A stretch of DNA of 64,000 nucleotides from Pseudomonadota bacterium (GTDB lineage Bacteria; Desulfobacterota; Desulfovibrionia; Desulfovibrionales; Desulfovibrionaceae). The DNA is taken from positions 117,378 through 181,377 of the forward strand of contig JAEZYD010000006.1 in assembly GCA_023419375.1 (NCBI GenBank), given 5' to 3'. The translations under genes and the position numbers were made by a program. Positions 51,342 through 60,579 of the stretch are shown piece by piece (the stretch's first letter is position 1; each line of letters begins with the position of its first letter). The notes under the pieces are model-generated. The model saw only the letters and a program-made list of their open reading frames with translations. It was not told the DNA's origin and ran no database searches.

Positions 51342-52514
51342 CTATGCGTACACGCGCGGGTTCATGCCGCCAAAAAGGCAGAGCACTTCGTAAGAAATGG
51401 TGCCCAGCGCATCCGCTATGTCCTGCGGCGTCACCGCTTTTTGTCCCGCCTCGGCGGGGCCGCCCACAAGCCAGGCCGTGTCGCCCACATGCACGGGCGG
51501 CAGATCGCTGACGTCGGCCATGATCATGCCCATGCACACCCGGCCCACCTGAGGAGCACGCCGCCCGTTGATGAGCATGGCGGCGCGTGTTGAAAGCGAT
51601 CGGTTGAAGGCCGTGGCGTAGCCAATGGCAACAACCGCCACGGTGGCGGGCTTCTGCGCCGTAAACAGCCGACCGTACGACACGCTGCGGCCCTCGACCA
51701 CCTGACGTACTTCAATAACGGGCGCGCTGACGCTCATGGCCCATTCCAGACCGAGCGCGGCGCCCTTGCCTTCCCATGCGGTTCCCGTAAAGGGATTGCC
51801 GCCGTAGAGCGAAATGCCGGGGCGGCACACCTCGAAATGCGCTTCTGGGCGGCCTATGGTGCCGGCCGTATTGCAGAGCGAGCGCTCAATATCCGGGAAT
51901 GCCGCGCGCAGCGCGTCAGACATGGCGGTAAAGCGCTTGATCTGATCCTGCGAATAGGCTTCCTGCTCCGGCACGTCGGCGCACGAAAAGTGTGATATGA
52001 CCATGGCTGGAGAAATACCCGGGATGTTGCGCAGGCGGTCGATGACCTGAGGCAGCTCTTGCTGCGAAAAGCCAAGGCGGCCCATGCCTGTTTCGCACTT
52101 TATGGCAACGCGCAGGGTGCGCCCGGCGTGGCAGTGGGCGGCGGCGCGTTCAAGCTGGTCAAAGTTGCCCACCACCGGGGTCAGGCCCTGCATGGCCGCC
52201 CCCTGCCATTCCACATCGGTGAGCGCGCCCAGAAGCGGCACAATGGTTTGCCGCAGTCCCGCGTCGCGCAGGGCCATGCCTTCTGATACGGTTCCCACGG
52301 CAAAGCGCCGTGCGCCAGCATCAGACAAAACCCGCGCAACGGGCACAAGGCCGTGCCCGTAGGCGTCGGACTTGATGACCGGCATAAGCTTTTCAGCCTT
52401 GCCCATGCGGCCGAAATTACGGCGGATGGCGGCCAGATCAATATGGCACAGCGATGGTGAAAACGTGCAGTCGCTCACAGGGAATTCCCTCATTTGAACT
52501 TTGCTGAAGGACAT
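51342..52514 (-). CDS. alr: Alanine racemase
   Basis: Supplies D-alanine for peptidoglycan. The 390-residue fold-III PLP enzyme has CHIDLAAIRRNFGRMGKAEK, the PLP-lysine in MPVIKSDAYGHGLVPVARVL near residue 48, KCETGMGRLGFS, VISHFSCADVP, RPGISLYGGNP and GRVCMGMIMADVSDLP, which corresponds to the conserved GRVSMD segment. The N-terminus is uncertain: ATG at 52514 or the ATG seven codons later, neither with a strong ribosome-binding site. It faces tgt divergently with about 280 bases between. Confidence 0.95.
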   Translation of the reverse strand: MSFSKVQMREFPVSDCTFSPSLCHIDLAAIRRNFGRMGKAEKLMPVIKSDAYGHGLVPVARVLSDAGARRFAVGTVSEGMALRDAGLRQTIVPLLGALTDVEWQGAAMQGLTPVVGNFDQLERAAAHCHAGRTLRVAIKCETGMGRLGFSQQELPQVIDRLRNIPGISPAMVISHFSCADVPEQEAYSQDQIKRFTAMSDALRAAFPDIERSLCNTAGTIGRPEAHFEVCRPGISLYGGNPFTGTAWEGKGAALGLEWAMSVSAPVIEVRQVVEGRSVSYGRLFTAQKPATVAVVAIGYATAFNRSLSTRAAMLINGRRAPQVGRVCMGMIMADVSDLPPVHVGDTAWLVGGPAEAGQKAVTPQDIADALGTISYEVLCLFGGMNPRVYA

Positions 52515-52794
52515 TCTGCGCGGTTTGTCCGCGCACCGCGCATGGCGGCAGCGAAGGGTCGCCGTCCCTTGCGGCCCCCCGGCGCAAAGGCCCCGGCCCT
52601 TGCGCGCAACACCCTTTAATGAAAGGGGGCAACCTTAACAATATTGCCCCCAAGGCACAACAATTAGCCGTGCGGCATCAGCGCGGTTTTGCCGCAAGCC
52701 ATCTTTTTTTGAGCCGGAATCCGCGAATCGCCGCTCACAATGCGGCATGCTCCCCCTCTTGCGCAGTGCGGCGCTTGCGGCTACTCTGCGCGGC

Positions 52795-53934
<1,140 letters not shown>

Positions 53935-53957
53935 GCGCGACAAATACTGTCCGTATA

Positions 53958-53991
53958 AAGGGAGGGAGCTTTCTGGTTCCCTCCCTTTTTT
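53958..53991 (+). terminator. Rho-independent terminator after tgt
   Basis: GGGAGGGA pairs with TTCCCTCCC, then TTTTTT. The inverse also has flanking A/T, so it may serve the minus strand. Confidence 0.88.
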
Positions 53992-54014
53992 GCGGCAAAA
54001 AATGTGCGTTCCTG

Positions 54015-54293
54015 TCAGCCGCCCTTGGCCATGTTCATGATCTGTTGCAGCAGCTCTGTAAGGTAAGGGATGTTCATGCTGATGATGCGGGCCAGTATCT
54101 TGTAAAGAACGGCCAACACCAACGATGCGCCAATACTGAACCCCAGCCCTCTGGCAATGCCCGAAAGGAAGTTGAGCCAGAGTATTTTGCCGGTCTTTTG
54201 CGACAGGCGGACGTATTCCGTGAGGCCTGCGTTGTCGAGGCGTTGCAGCAGAAGTTCGGCATCTGTCTGTCTGGCTTCAGGTCGTTTGTCCAT
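54015..54293 (-). CDS. DUF5665-like small membrane protein
   Basis: A 92-residue product starting MDKRPEARQTDAELLLQRLD. One hydrophobic helix lies at about residues 45-70 (ARGLGFSIGASLVLAVLYKI), followed by an amphipathic C-terminus SMNIPYLTELLQQIMNMAKG. The arrangement, including YVRLSQKTGKILWLNFLSGI, resembles the DUF5665 family of unknown function. AAGGTGG precedes the ATG. It stands between tgt and the transporter gene. Confidence 0.65.
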   Translation of the reverse strand: MDKRPEARQTDAELLLQRLDNAGLTEYVRLSQKTGKILWLNFLSGIARGLGFSIGASLVLAVLYKILARIISMNIPYLTELLQQIMNMAKGG

Positions 54294-54352
54294 GGATCCA
54301 CCTTGTGCGGAGTGCCGCTTGAGGCCGAGTCTATACGGTAAGCCCCCAAATA

Positions 54353-54384
54353 ACAAAAACCCGTGATCCTGCGACCACGGGTTT
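54353..54384 (-). terminator. Rho-independent terminator after the VUT transporter
   Basis: On the minus strand AAACCCGTG pairs with CACGGGTTT around a 10-base loop, continuing into TTG. Confidence 0.8.
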
Positions 54385-54436
54385 GAAAATGTGTGCTGTA
54401 CGGCAGCTGTCGGGTATTCCTCCGAGGGGGCACCCT

Positions 54437-54955
54437 CTATGCCTGAATGTGCTCCAGCCCGCATTCGCGCTGTTCGCGGCGGCGTACCAGCCAGAAAACA
54501 AGCAGCGATCCTGCCAGTTTGCTCAGGCTCATGGTAATGACAGACCAGGGCGTGGCAATGCCGATCATGCCCAGAAACACGATGCTGTCCAGCGGCGCGC
54601 CCACAAGGCTTGAGATAAGAATGCGTTGCGAGAAGGGGCGGCGGGTAAAGGTGTATACCGCCCAGTCGCCCAGTTCGCCCACGGCAAAGGCCCCGGCGCT
54701 GGCCAGCGCAAGCTGCGGGCTGGCCATGAACCAGCTGACCACGCAACCCACAAGCATGCCCCAGAGCACATGATGCCCAACACGGCGCTGCGCGTAATCG
54801 CGCACCACAAAGATAAAGCCGACGATGAGCGAAAGGGGAGCCCACATATCGCCGTTGGGCAACTGGATGAGCGGGGTGACAGAAAAGGCGAAGTTAACGC
54901 CCACAATAAGTGCAATATAGGTAAATAGGCTGAACATGGGCGGGAGAGTAGGCAT
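54437..54955 (-). CDS. VUT-family transporter, probable queuosine precursor uptake
   Basis: A 172-residue protein with five or six hydrophobic helices, starting MPTLPPMFSLFTYIALIVGV. It has the VUT/YhhQ pattern: LIVGFIFVVRDYAQRRVGHH, GAFAVGELGDWAVYTFT and the helical LSKLAGSLLVFWLVRRR end. VUT proteins import queuine or preQ1, and tgt lies 500 bases away, which supports that substrate by context. The start is not certain; ATG at 54955 has AGG upstream, while one at 54937 gives the most usual N-terminus. No preQ1 riboswitch was recognised in the leader. Confidence 0.78.
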   Translation of the reverse strand: MPTLPPMFSLFTYIALIVGVNFAFSVTPLIQLPNGDMWAPLSLIVGFIFVVRDYAQRRVGHHVLWGMLVGCVVSWFMASPQLALASAGAFAVGELGDWAVYTFTRRPFSQRILISSLVGAPLDSIVFLGMIGIATPWSVITMSLSKLAGSLLVFWLVRRREQRECGLEHIQA

Positions 54956-55414
54956 TGGCGCGCCTGTAGTCAAGGGCGGGCGGTGGAATGCCCCGCTGTT
55001 TGCCGGGTGACAGAAGTATAATAATGATGGGCTGTTCGGCGGCAGGAAAAATGCGTGTGTTGCCCTGTGATAGATTTTTGCGCCCGGTTTTGCGGCAACG
55101 CCTGTATCCTGTATATGTCCGGTTTTGGGCCGGAGGCCGGGCCGGGGCCATGCTGCGCGTCTTGACCCCGAAGCGCGGATGTGGGACAGAAAGCCAGTTA
55201 TAGTATGTTTCTAGAGTAAAGTTTACTCTGAGTGTGCCGGGCAGGTGCGCAAACCCACGCCCGCCCGAACGCGGAAGCGCAATTTCTTTGAGATGTTAGC
55301 CCGCAAAGGGCGGCCTTTGTCGTGCCAGTGCGCCCGCGCCCTGCAAAATTGCCAGAAAATTTTCCGTCGAGGTTTACGGCGGTAGAGGCTGGATGTTTCC
55401 AGCCGGGAGAAAGA
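54956..55414. other. Intergenic region upstream of era with a palindromic site
   Basis: A 459-base gap between the divergent VUT gene and era. It holds a TATAGT (55199-55204) that may be a -10 box, followed by the 17-bp palindrome AGAGTAAA-G-TTTACTCT (55213-55229). GC-rich inverted segments lie near 55120-55150. No gene is supported. Confidence 0.55.
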
Positions 55415-56338
55415 ATGTCGGATCAGAACTATCGTTGCGGCTGGGTCGCGCTTATGGGGCCGCCCAACGCGGGCAAATCCACCCTGCTGAACGCCTTGCT
55501 CGGCCAGAAGGTGACCATCGTCACCCCCAAGCCGCAGACCACGCGCAATCAGATTGTGGGCATCCTTACGGACGAGAAAGCCCAGGTTATTTTTATGGAT
55601 ACGCCGGGCCTTGCACAGGTGCGCGGCCGGCTGAGCAAAACAATGCTCCAGGCCGTGTGGCAGAGCCTTGCCCAGGCCGAAGTCATCATGCCCGTGCTTG
55701 ACGCCCACCTGTACATCCGCCATCCGGAATTTCTGGACCGCGACCTTGAGCCGCTGTCCCGGGCGCTTTCCAACGATGACCGGCCCATGGTGGTGGTGGT
55801 CAACAAGGTGGATCTGTTCTCGGACAAAAGCCGCATGCTGCCGCTTTTGACCCGTCTGAGCGAAATGTGGCCCAAGGCGGAAATTTTCCCCACTTCGGCC
55901 CTGAACCGGGACGGCCTGCCGGAGCTGGCAAAGCTCATCCGCTCCAAGCTGCCCGTTGCCCAGGCCCAGTTCCCCGAAGACCAGATTTCCACGGCCCCCC
56001 TGCGGTTCATGACTGCGGAAATCGTGCGCGAAAAGCTGTTCCTGCATCTGCGCCAGGAAGTGCCCTATTCCGTGGCTGTGGACGTGGAAAGCTGGGAGGA
56101 AGACGAAGAACGCGGCCAGACTGTGATCCACGCGGTCATCTATGTGGGGCGGCCCATGCACAAGGCCATGGTTATTGGTCGTGCGGGCGCTTCCATCAAG
56201 CAGATAGGCATTGAGGCCCGCAAGGAAATTCAGGATCTGGTGGGCGGCAAGGTGCATCTGGAGCTTTGGGTCAAGGTGCGCGAGCACTGGACTGAAGACG
56301 CCGCCTTCCTGCGCGAGATGGGCCTGATGGCGGAGTAG
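55415..56338 (+). CDS. era: GTPase Era
   Basis: An essential GTPase that binds 16S rRNA and aids 30S assembly. The 307-residue product has G1 in MGPPNAGKSTLLNALLGQKV, G2 TPKPQTTRNQIVGILT, G3 DTPGLAQVRGRLSKTM, G4 NKVDLFSDK and the KH domain end VIHAVIYVGRPMHKAMVIGR and SIKQIGIEARKEIQDLVGGK. GGGAG precedes the ATG at 55415. The next gene starts two bases after the stop, so the two are cotranscribed. Confidence 0.96.
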   Translation: MSDQNYRCGWVALMGPPNAGKSTLLNALLGQKVTIVTPKPQTTRNQIVGILTDEKAQVIFMDTPGLAQVRGRLSKTMLQAVWQSLAQAEVIMPVLDAHLYIRHPEFLDRDLEPLSRALSNDDRPMVVVVNKVDLFSDKSRMLPLLTRLSEMWPKAEIFPTSALNRDGLPELAKLIRSKLPVAQAQFPEDQISTAPLRFMTAEIVREKLFLHLRQEVPYSVAVDVESWEEDEERGQTVIHAVIYVGRPMHKAMVIGRAGASIKQIGIEARKEIQDLVGGKVHLELWVKVREHWTEDAAFLREMGLMAE

Positions 56339-56340
56339 TC

Positions 56341-57069
56341 ATGGGCGATACCTCGTTGCTCGAACGCTATGCGCGGGTGCTTGACCGCATTGACGCGGCC
56401 TGCGCATCGGCTGGCCGCCCCCGCGAAAGCGTGAGGCTTATTGCCGTTTCAAAACTGCATCCGGCGGAATCCCTGGCCCAGGTGGCCGCCGCCGGGCAGA
56501 TTGATTTTGGCGAAAACTACGTGCAGGAGGCCCTGCAAAAAAGGCAGGACCTGAACGCAGACCCGGCCACAGCAGCGCAGTGCGCCGGGATCCGCTGGCA
56601 CATGATCGGTCATGTGCAAAGCCGCAAGGCACCGCTGGTGGCGGGGGCTTTCAATCTTGTGCATACCCTTGATTCACGCAAGCTTGCGGACGCTTTTGAA
56701 CGGCGTCTGGCAGAGGGCGGTTCGCGCCAGCCAGTGCTGTTTGAAGTAAATGTTGGGGGAGAATCACAAAAATCCGGTGTGATGTCTGCAGATTTGCCGG
56801 AATTGGCCGATTATGTTCTTGAGCATTGCCCGCACCTTGAGGTGCAGGGCCTCATGTGTCTGCCCCCGGTTTTTGACGCGGGCGATGCAGCGCGGCCCCA
56901 TTTTGCAAGGTTGCGTGAATTGCGCGATGCCTTGAGCACCCGCCTTGGCTTGCCCCTGCCCGAGCTTTCCATGGGTATGAGCGGTGATTTTGAAGGCGCT
57001 GTGGCCGAAGGGGCCACCATGGTGCGCATCGGTACGGATATTTTCGGGCCGCGTCCTGCCAAGGTGTGA
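56341..57069 (+). CDS. YggS-type pyridoxal phosphate homeostasis protein
   Basis: A 242-residue PLP-binding alanine-racemase-fold protein without a C-terminal domain. It has RLIAVSKLHPAESLAQVAA with the PLP-lysine near residue 39, DFGENYVQEALQKRQDL, WHMIGHVQSRKAPLVAGAFN, PVLFEVNVGGESQKSGV, and LSMGMSGDFEGAVAEGATMV and RIGTDIFGPR at the end. The family keeps free PLP and amino-acid pools in balance. It is coupled to era and lies just before the flagellar cluster, from which it is separated by a likely sigma-54 promoter. Confidence 0.94.
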   Translation: MGDTSLLERYARVLDRIDAACASAGRPRESVRLIAVSKLHPAESLAQVAAAGQIDFGENYVQEALQKRQDLNADPATAAQCAGIRWHMIGHVQSRKAPLVAGAFNLVHTLDSRKLADAFERRLAEGGSRQPVLFEVNVGGESQKSGVMSADLPELADYVLEHCPHLEVQGLMCLPPVFDAGDAARPHFARLRELRDALSTRLGLPLPELSMGMSGDFEGAVAEGATMVRIGTDIFGPRPAKV

Positions 57070-57076
57070 ACAGCTT

Positions 57077-57092
57077 TGGCACAAAGTCTGCT
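57077..57092 (+). promoter_or_regulatory. Candidate sigma-54 promoter before fliL
   Basis: TGGCACAAAGTCTGCT matches the -24/-12 consensus TGGCAC-N5-TTGC-A/T, with GG and GC ten bases apart and one mismatch in the -12 element. It lies about 70 bases before the fliL ATG. Flagellar clusters in this group are commonly sigma-54 dependent. Confidence 0.55.
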
Positions 57093-57161
57093 ACATGCCA
57101 TGCAGACCTGAATGACTTGAGCGGTTCGCATTCATGACCCCACAATAGCGGTGGAGTACGT

Positions 57162-57821
57162 ATGGCGGCCAAAGAAAAAGAATCAAAGGCCCTGCCGGAA
57201 GGGCAGGCTGAAAATCCCAAGAAGGGCTCCAAGGTCAAGCGTATCGTCATTATTTTGGCGATTTTGCTTATCACCCTGAGCGGCGCTGGCATTGGCGGCT
57301 ATTGGTGGTTTTTTATACGCACGCCGTCTTCGGCAAGTTCTGCGCCTGCTGAGGCTGCATCTGCGGATGTCGCAGGCAAGGGCGCGGCTGGTCAGACAGG
57401 CGCAGGCGGTTCTGGCGGCGCCAACGGCGGTGCGTCCGGTCATGCCGGAGCAGGCGGTTCTGGCGGCGCAGGGGGCGCGGGTGACGGGCGCATTGAACGG
57501 CAGGGCGATCTGCCGCGCAGCAGTGGCCAGGTTTTGCCATTGCCGCCCATAACCGTGAATATTTCCGACCCCTCGGGGCGGCGGTATCTCAAGCTGGGCA
57601 TGGAGGTCGAGGTCAATGCGGACGTTGCCGCCGCATTGCAGGCCAACAATCCGCGTATCCGCGATGCCATCATCATGCTGCTGGCGGGCAAGACGTTTAA
57701 CGATATCTCCACGCCTGACGGCAAGGTGCTGTTGAAGGCGGAGGTGGCCGCGCGGCTGAACCAGATTCTGGGCGCGCAAAGGGTCATACGCGTATATTTT
57801 ACCGATTTTGTCGTGGAGTAA
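57162..57821 (+). CDS. fliL: Flagellar basal body-associated protein FliL
   Basis: An inner-membrane protein near the stator that supports torque. The 219-residue product has a charged cytosolic N-terminus, one helix (IVIILAILLITLSGAGIGGY, about 28-50), and a C-terminal domain with LPPITVNISDPSGRRYLKLG, MEVEVN, RIRDAIIMLLAGKTFNDIST and GAQRVIRVYFTDFVVE. Between them is an unusual Gly/Ala/Ser-rich linker (about residues 55-105, repeats of AGGSGGA) longer than in most FliL. GGTGGAG is six bases before the ATG. Confidence 0.9.
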   Translation: MAAKEKESKALPEGQAENPKKGSKVKRIVIILAILLITLSGAGIGGYWWFFIRTPSSASSAPAEAASADVAGKGAAGQTGAGGSGGANGGASGHAGAGGSGGAGGAGDGRIERQGDLPRSSGQVLPLPPITVNISDPSGRRYLKLGMEVEVNADVAAALQANNPRIRDAIIMLLAGKTFNDISTPDGKVLLKAEVAARLNQILGAQRVIRVYFTDFVVE

Positions 57822-57979
57822 CGCTGGAGGCTCTGCCTCTGGCGACCCCAGACAGTTTTTTTGTGCGGACGCGGTTTCAGACTGAGGCTTTTGGCAGCCA
57901 TGCCCGTTACGGGCGCGCCGTTGCCGCGATGCCGCCCGAATTTCGGGCGAGCATGTTGGAATAGAGAATGAGGTGACGT

Positions 57980-58549
57980 ATGTCGCAGGAAGATCAGGAA
58001 GCCTTGGCGGCCCAGTGGGCCGCGCAACTGGAAGATGAAGCCAATGCGGCAGAACCTGCTGCGCCTGCTGCCGATGCCGCGCCCGCTGGCGCGGCTGGCG
58101 GAGCATCCGGCGCAGGGTTGGATGAAGAAGCCCTGGCTGCCCAGTGGGCAGAATCCCTGGCGCAGGATGAGGAAGACAAGGGTCCGACCTCCTTTGGCGG
58201 CGCAGGGGCAGGGCTTGGCGGTCACCCGGTAGATGCGCATTTTCAGGACATGACTGAAATGGCCCGTCAGCCCAAGGACAATAAGCTCAAGCGGGAGCTG
58301 GATTTTATTCTGGATATTCCGCTGGATGTGTCTGCCGAACTTGGACGCACCCGTCTGCTCATCAACGAACTGCTGCAACTTGGTCAGGGTTCTGTGGTGG
58401 AGCTGAACAAGCTGGCTGGCGAACCGCTGGAAGTCTTTGTGAACGGCAAGCTGGTGGCGCGCGGCGAGGCTGTGGTCATCAACGAAAAGTTTGGCGTGCG
58501 CCTTACGGACATCATCAGCCCCATTGAAAGGGTGAAGCAGCTTGGCTAG
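57980..58549 (+). CDS. fliN: Flagellar motor switch protein FliN
   Basis: Part of the switch C-ring. The 189-residue product has the SpoA-type C-terminal domain KRELDFILDIPLDVSAELGR, ELLQLGQGSVVELNKLAGEP, LVARGEAVVINEKFGVRLTD. The N-terminal 75 residues carry two copies of EALAAQWA, separated by an Ala/Gly-rich linker (DQEALAAQWAAQLEDEA and DEEALAAQWAESLAQDEE). This pattern may be a duplicated binding motif, as FliM and FliN N-termini bind CheY in other bacteria. AGGTGA precedes the ATG. Confidence 0.93.
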   Translation: MSQEDQEALAAQWAAQLEDEANAAEPAAPAADAAPAGAAGGASGAGLDEEALAAQWAESLAQDEEDKGPTSFGGAGAGLGGHPVDAHFQDMTEMARQPKDNKLKRELDFILDIPLDVSAELGRTRLLINELLQLGQGSVVELNKLAGEPLEVFVNGKLVARGEAVVINEKFGVRLTDIISPIERVKQLG

Positions 58550-59135
58550 CTTGCCTGTGCTGCTGGCAGCCGCCGAAGGCGGCCTTTCGGGCAGCGCTGT
58601 GCGCGGCGTGGTCACTTCAGGCGCGCAAGGTTCTGCGGCAGCGGTGCCGCCGGGGCTGGAACAGACAGTGGCTGCCGCGGCCGAGCAGATGCTGCGCGGG
58701 CTGGATATGGCCGCGCAGGCTGCGCAGAGCGTGGGCATTGCTACGGAGCAGGCCGCCGCCTCGCTGGCGGAACCGGCTTCAACGCTTGGGCAGTCGTCCT
58801 TTTCCTGGAGCAGCTACATTCAGGCCGTGGGCATTCTGTTTTTGCTGGTGGCCGTGCTGTGGCTGGCCGTATGGCTGGCGCGACGTTTCGGCAAGTTCAA
58901 TTTTCTGCCGCGTCCCGGGGCGCTCCCGCGCGATGCCCTGGTCATGGAAGCTCAGCTTCCGCTTGGGCCTCGTAAAGGCTTGATGGTGGTACGCTTCTTG
59001 AATAGAAGGTTGCTGCTGGGCGTTACAGACCAGCAGATTACCCTTCTGACAGAGGAGCAGGCACAGCATGAGCCAGAGAACGCCGATTTCAAACAGATCA
59101 TGGAAGAAGCCCGTCGCGGCGCTGGCGGCAGCTAG
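58542..59135 (+). CDS. fliO: Flagellar biosynthesis protein FliO
   Basis: A membrane protein that helps assemble the FliPQR core of the flagellar type III export gate. The 197-residue frame has an Ala/Gly-rich N-terminus, one clear hydrophobic helix at about residues 92-113 (YIQAVGILFLLVAVLWLAV), and a positively charged stretch LARRFGKFNF followed by the conserved GLMVVRFLNRRLLLGVTDQQ. It begins with TTG eight bases inside the end of fliN, so coupled translation is likely. The 3' end overlaps fliP by 68 bases. Confidence 0.8.
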   Translation: MASLPVLLAAAEGGLSGSAVRGVVTSGAQGSAAAVPPGLEQTVAAAAEQMLRGLDMAAQAAQSVGIATEQAAASLAEPASTLGQSSFSWSSYIQAVGILFLLVAVLWLAVWLARRFGKFNFLPRPGALPRDALVMEAQLPLGPRKGLMVVRFLNRRLLLGVTDQQITLLTEEQAQHEPENADFKQIMEEARRGAGGS

Positions 59136-59865
59136 CCTCTTCATCCTCCTCACACCGGTTCTGGCCCTTGCGGCTCAGGATCTGGCCATGCCCGCAATGC
59201 AGCTCACCCTGGCCGGTGGGGCGCAATCGCCGGAAAAGGTCTCGGTGCTGCTGGAAATTCTCTTCCTGCTCACCGTGCTTTCCGTTGCCCCGGCCATCAT
59301 GCTCACGGTTACCAGCTTTACCCGCATTATCATTGTGTTCAGCTTTCTGCGGCAGGCCATGGGCGTGCAGCAGTTGCCCCCCACCCAGATTCTTGCCAGC
59401 CTCGCCATTTTTATGACGGTGGTCATCATGTATCCTGTGGGCAAGCAGATCAATGATAACGCCCTGCAACCCTACCTGGCCGAGCAGATCGACTACAAGG
59501 TGGCGCTCGACAGGGCGCAGGCCCCTTTGCGCACCTTTATGTTCAAGCATACGCGCGAAAAAGATCTCTCTGTCTTTTACTCCATCAGCAAGATGGAAGC
59601 GCCGCGCAGCAAGGAGGAAGTGCCCACCATGCTGCTGGCCGCCGCCTATGTCATCAGCGAGCTTAAAACCGCCTTTACCATCGGCTTTCTCATCTACATT
59701 CCTTTTCTGGTGCTGGATATGGTCATTTCCAGCGTGCTGCTGGCCATGGGCATGATGATGCTGCCGCCCATGATGGTGTCCATGCCTTTCAAGCTGTTGC
59801 TCTTTGTCATGGTGGACGGCTGGAATCTGCTGGTCGGCTCGCTTGTGAACAGCTTTCTGCTCTGA
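59068..59865 (+). CDS. fliP: Flagellar export gate protein FliP
   Basis: The main channel-forming subunit of the export gate. The 265-residue protein has a signal-like N-terminus (LAAASLFILLTPVLALA), then VLLEILFLLTVLSVAPAIML, TSFTRIIIVFSFLRQAMGVQ, the conserved PPTQILASLAIFMTVVIMYP, AAYVISELKTAFTIGFLIYI and GMMMLPPMMVSMPFKLLLFV. Its start lies inside fliO (68-base overlap), which is longer than the usual four. All other parts are typical. Confidence 0.95.
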   Translation: MSQRTPISNRSWKKPVAALAAASLFILLTPVLALAAQDLAMPAMQLTLAGGAQSPEKVSVLLEILFLLTVLSVAPAIMLTVTSFTRIIIVFSFLRQAMGVQQLPPTQILASLAIFMTVVIMYPVGKQINDNALQPYLAEQIDYKVALDRAQAPLRTFMFKHTREKDLSVFYSISKMEAPRSKEEVPTMLLAAAYVISELKTAFTIGFLIYIPFLVLDMVISSVLLAMGMMMLPPMMVSMPFKLLLFVMVDGWNLLVGSLVNSFLL

Positions 59866-59948
59866 CCGGCGCTCTGCGTACAGCTTTGGCCCGGTTTTTG
59901 CCTAAGGGTTGGAAAGAGTCGCACACCGTCAATTTTCAGGAGTCACCC

Positions 59949-60218
59949 ATGTCCCCAGATTTCGTCATCGGTTTCGGTCGGCAGGCCATTGAACTTTGCT
60001 TGATGATGTCCTTGCCCATGCTTGGCGTGGGGCTTGGTGTGGGTGTGGTTGTGAGCATTATTCAGGCGGCGACCCAGATTCAGGAAATGACGCTGACCTT
60101 CATCCCCAAAGTTGTGTGCATGTTTCTGGCTCTGCTGCTGGCCCTGCCCTGGCTCATGGAGCGCATGATCACCTTTACCCGTGACGTGTTCATCAATATT
60201 CCCACTTATATCCGATAA
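59949..60218 (+). CDS. fliQ: Flagellar export gate protein FliQ
   Basis: An 89-residue protein with two hydrophobic helices. MSPDFVIGFGRQAIELCLMM, LGVGLGVGVVVSIIQAATQI and QEMTLTFIPKVVCMFLALLL match FliQ/SctS. CAGGAG precedes the ATG at 59949. It is followed by a terminator, so fliR and flhB must lie elsewhere. Confidence 0.94.
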   Translation: MSPDFVIGFGRQAIELCLMMSLPMLGVGLGVGVVVSIIQAATQIQEMTLTFIPKVVCMFLALLLALPWLMERMITFTRDVFINIPTYIR

Positions 60219-60253
60219 AAACTGCCTCACGGGTCGCCCTTATCGGCGCGCAC

Positions 60254-60309
60254 AACCCGCTCCGCCATCCGCGCATTCTTGCGCTGAACTGGCATGGGGC
60301 GGGTTTTTT
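60254..60309 (+). terminator. Terminator after fliQ
   Basis: AACCCGC pairs with GCGGGTT around an inner GCGCATTCTTGCGC hairpin, followed by TTTTTTG. It begins 36 bases after the fliQ stop. Confidence 0.75.
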
Positions 60310-60506
60310 GCGTCGAGCGGGGCCTTGTTTGCCTGTCTGGGACAGGTGCGCGCGCAACAAAGCCTGATATCCTGTTGTTGCAGATGTTCCGAGTCTGATA
60401 TGGGTGGCTGTATAACTGTATTTCGCGTATGCAACACGGTTGTTGCAATGTATAAAATCTATCTAGTAAATATCTAGAAAAAATTTAGGGTTATTTTGTT
60501 TGCAAT
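60310..60506. other. Gene-free segment with promoter-like DNA, possible small RNA
   Basis: The stretch has inverted GCAAC/GTTGC (60430-60448 region) and CTAG/CTAG flanks, an extended TATAAAAT (about 60451) and then the bidirectional terminator. A transcript starting near 60465 would end after about 75 bases. No coding frame is visible. The -35 match is weak. Confidence 0.3.
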
Positions 60507-60538
60507 AAAAAAGGAAGTGCGGCTGCACTTCCTTTTTT
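60507..60538. terminator. Bidirectional terminator serving rlmB
   Basis: AAAAAAGGAAGTGC pairs with GCACTTCCTTTTTT around GGCT. It lies 42 bases past the minus-strand rlmB stop and can also end plus-strand transcripts. Confidence 0.85.
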
Positions 60539-60579
60539 ATGCTGTCAAGAGCTTGTCTGAACTGTGCAAAAAGAGCCAA

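Noticed and set aside
54956..55100. A preQ1 riboswitch for the VUT transporter
   Set aside because: The leader lacks the short conserved hairpin and A-rich tail of preQ1-I, and no preQ1-II pattern was seen.
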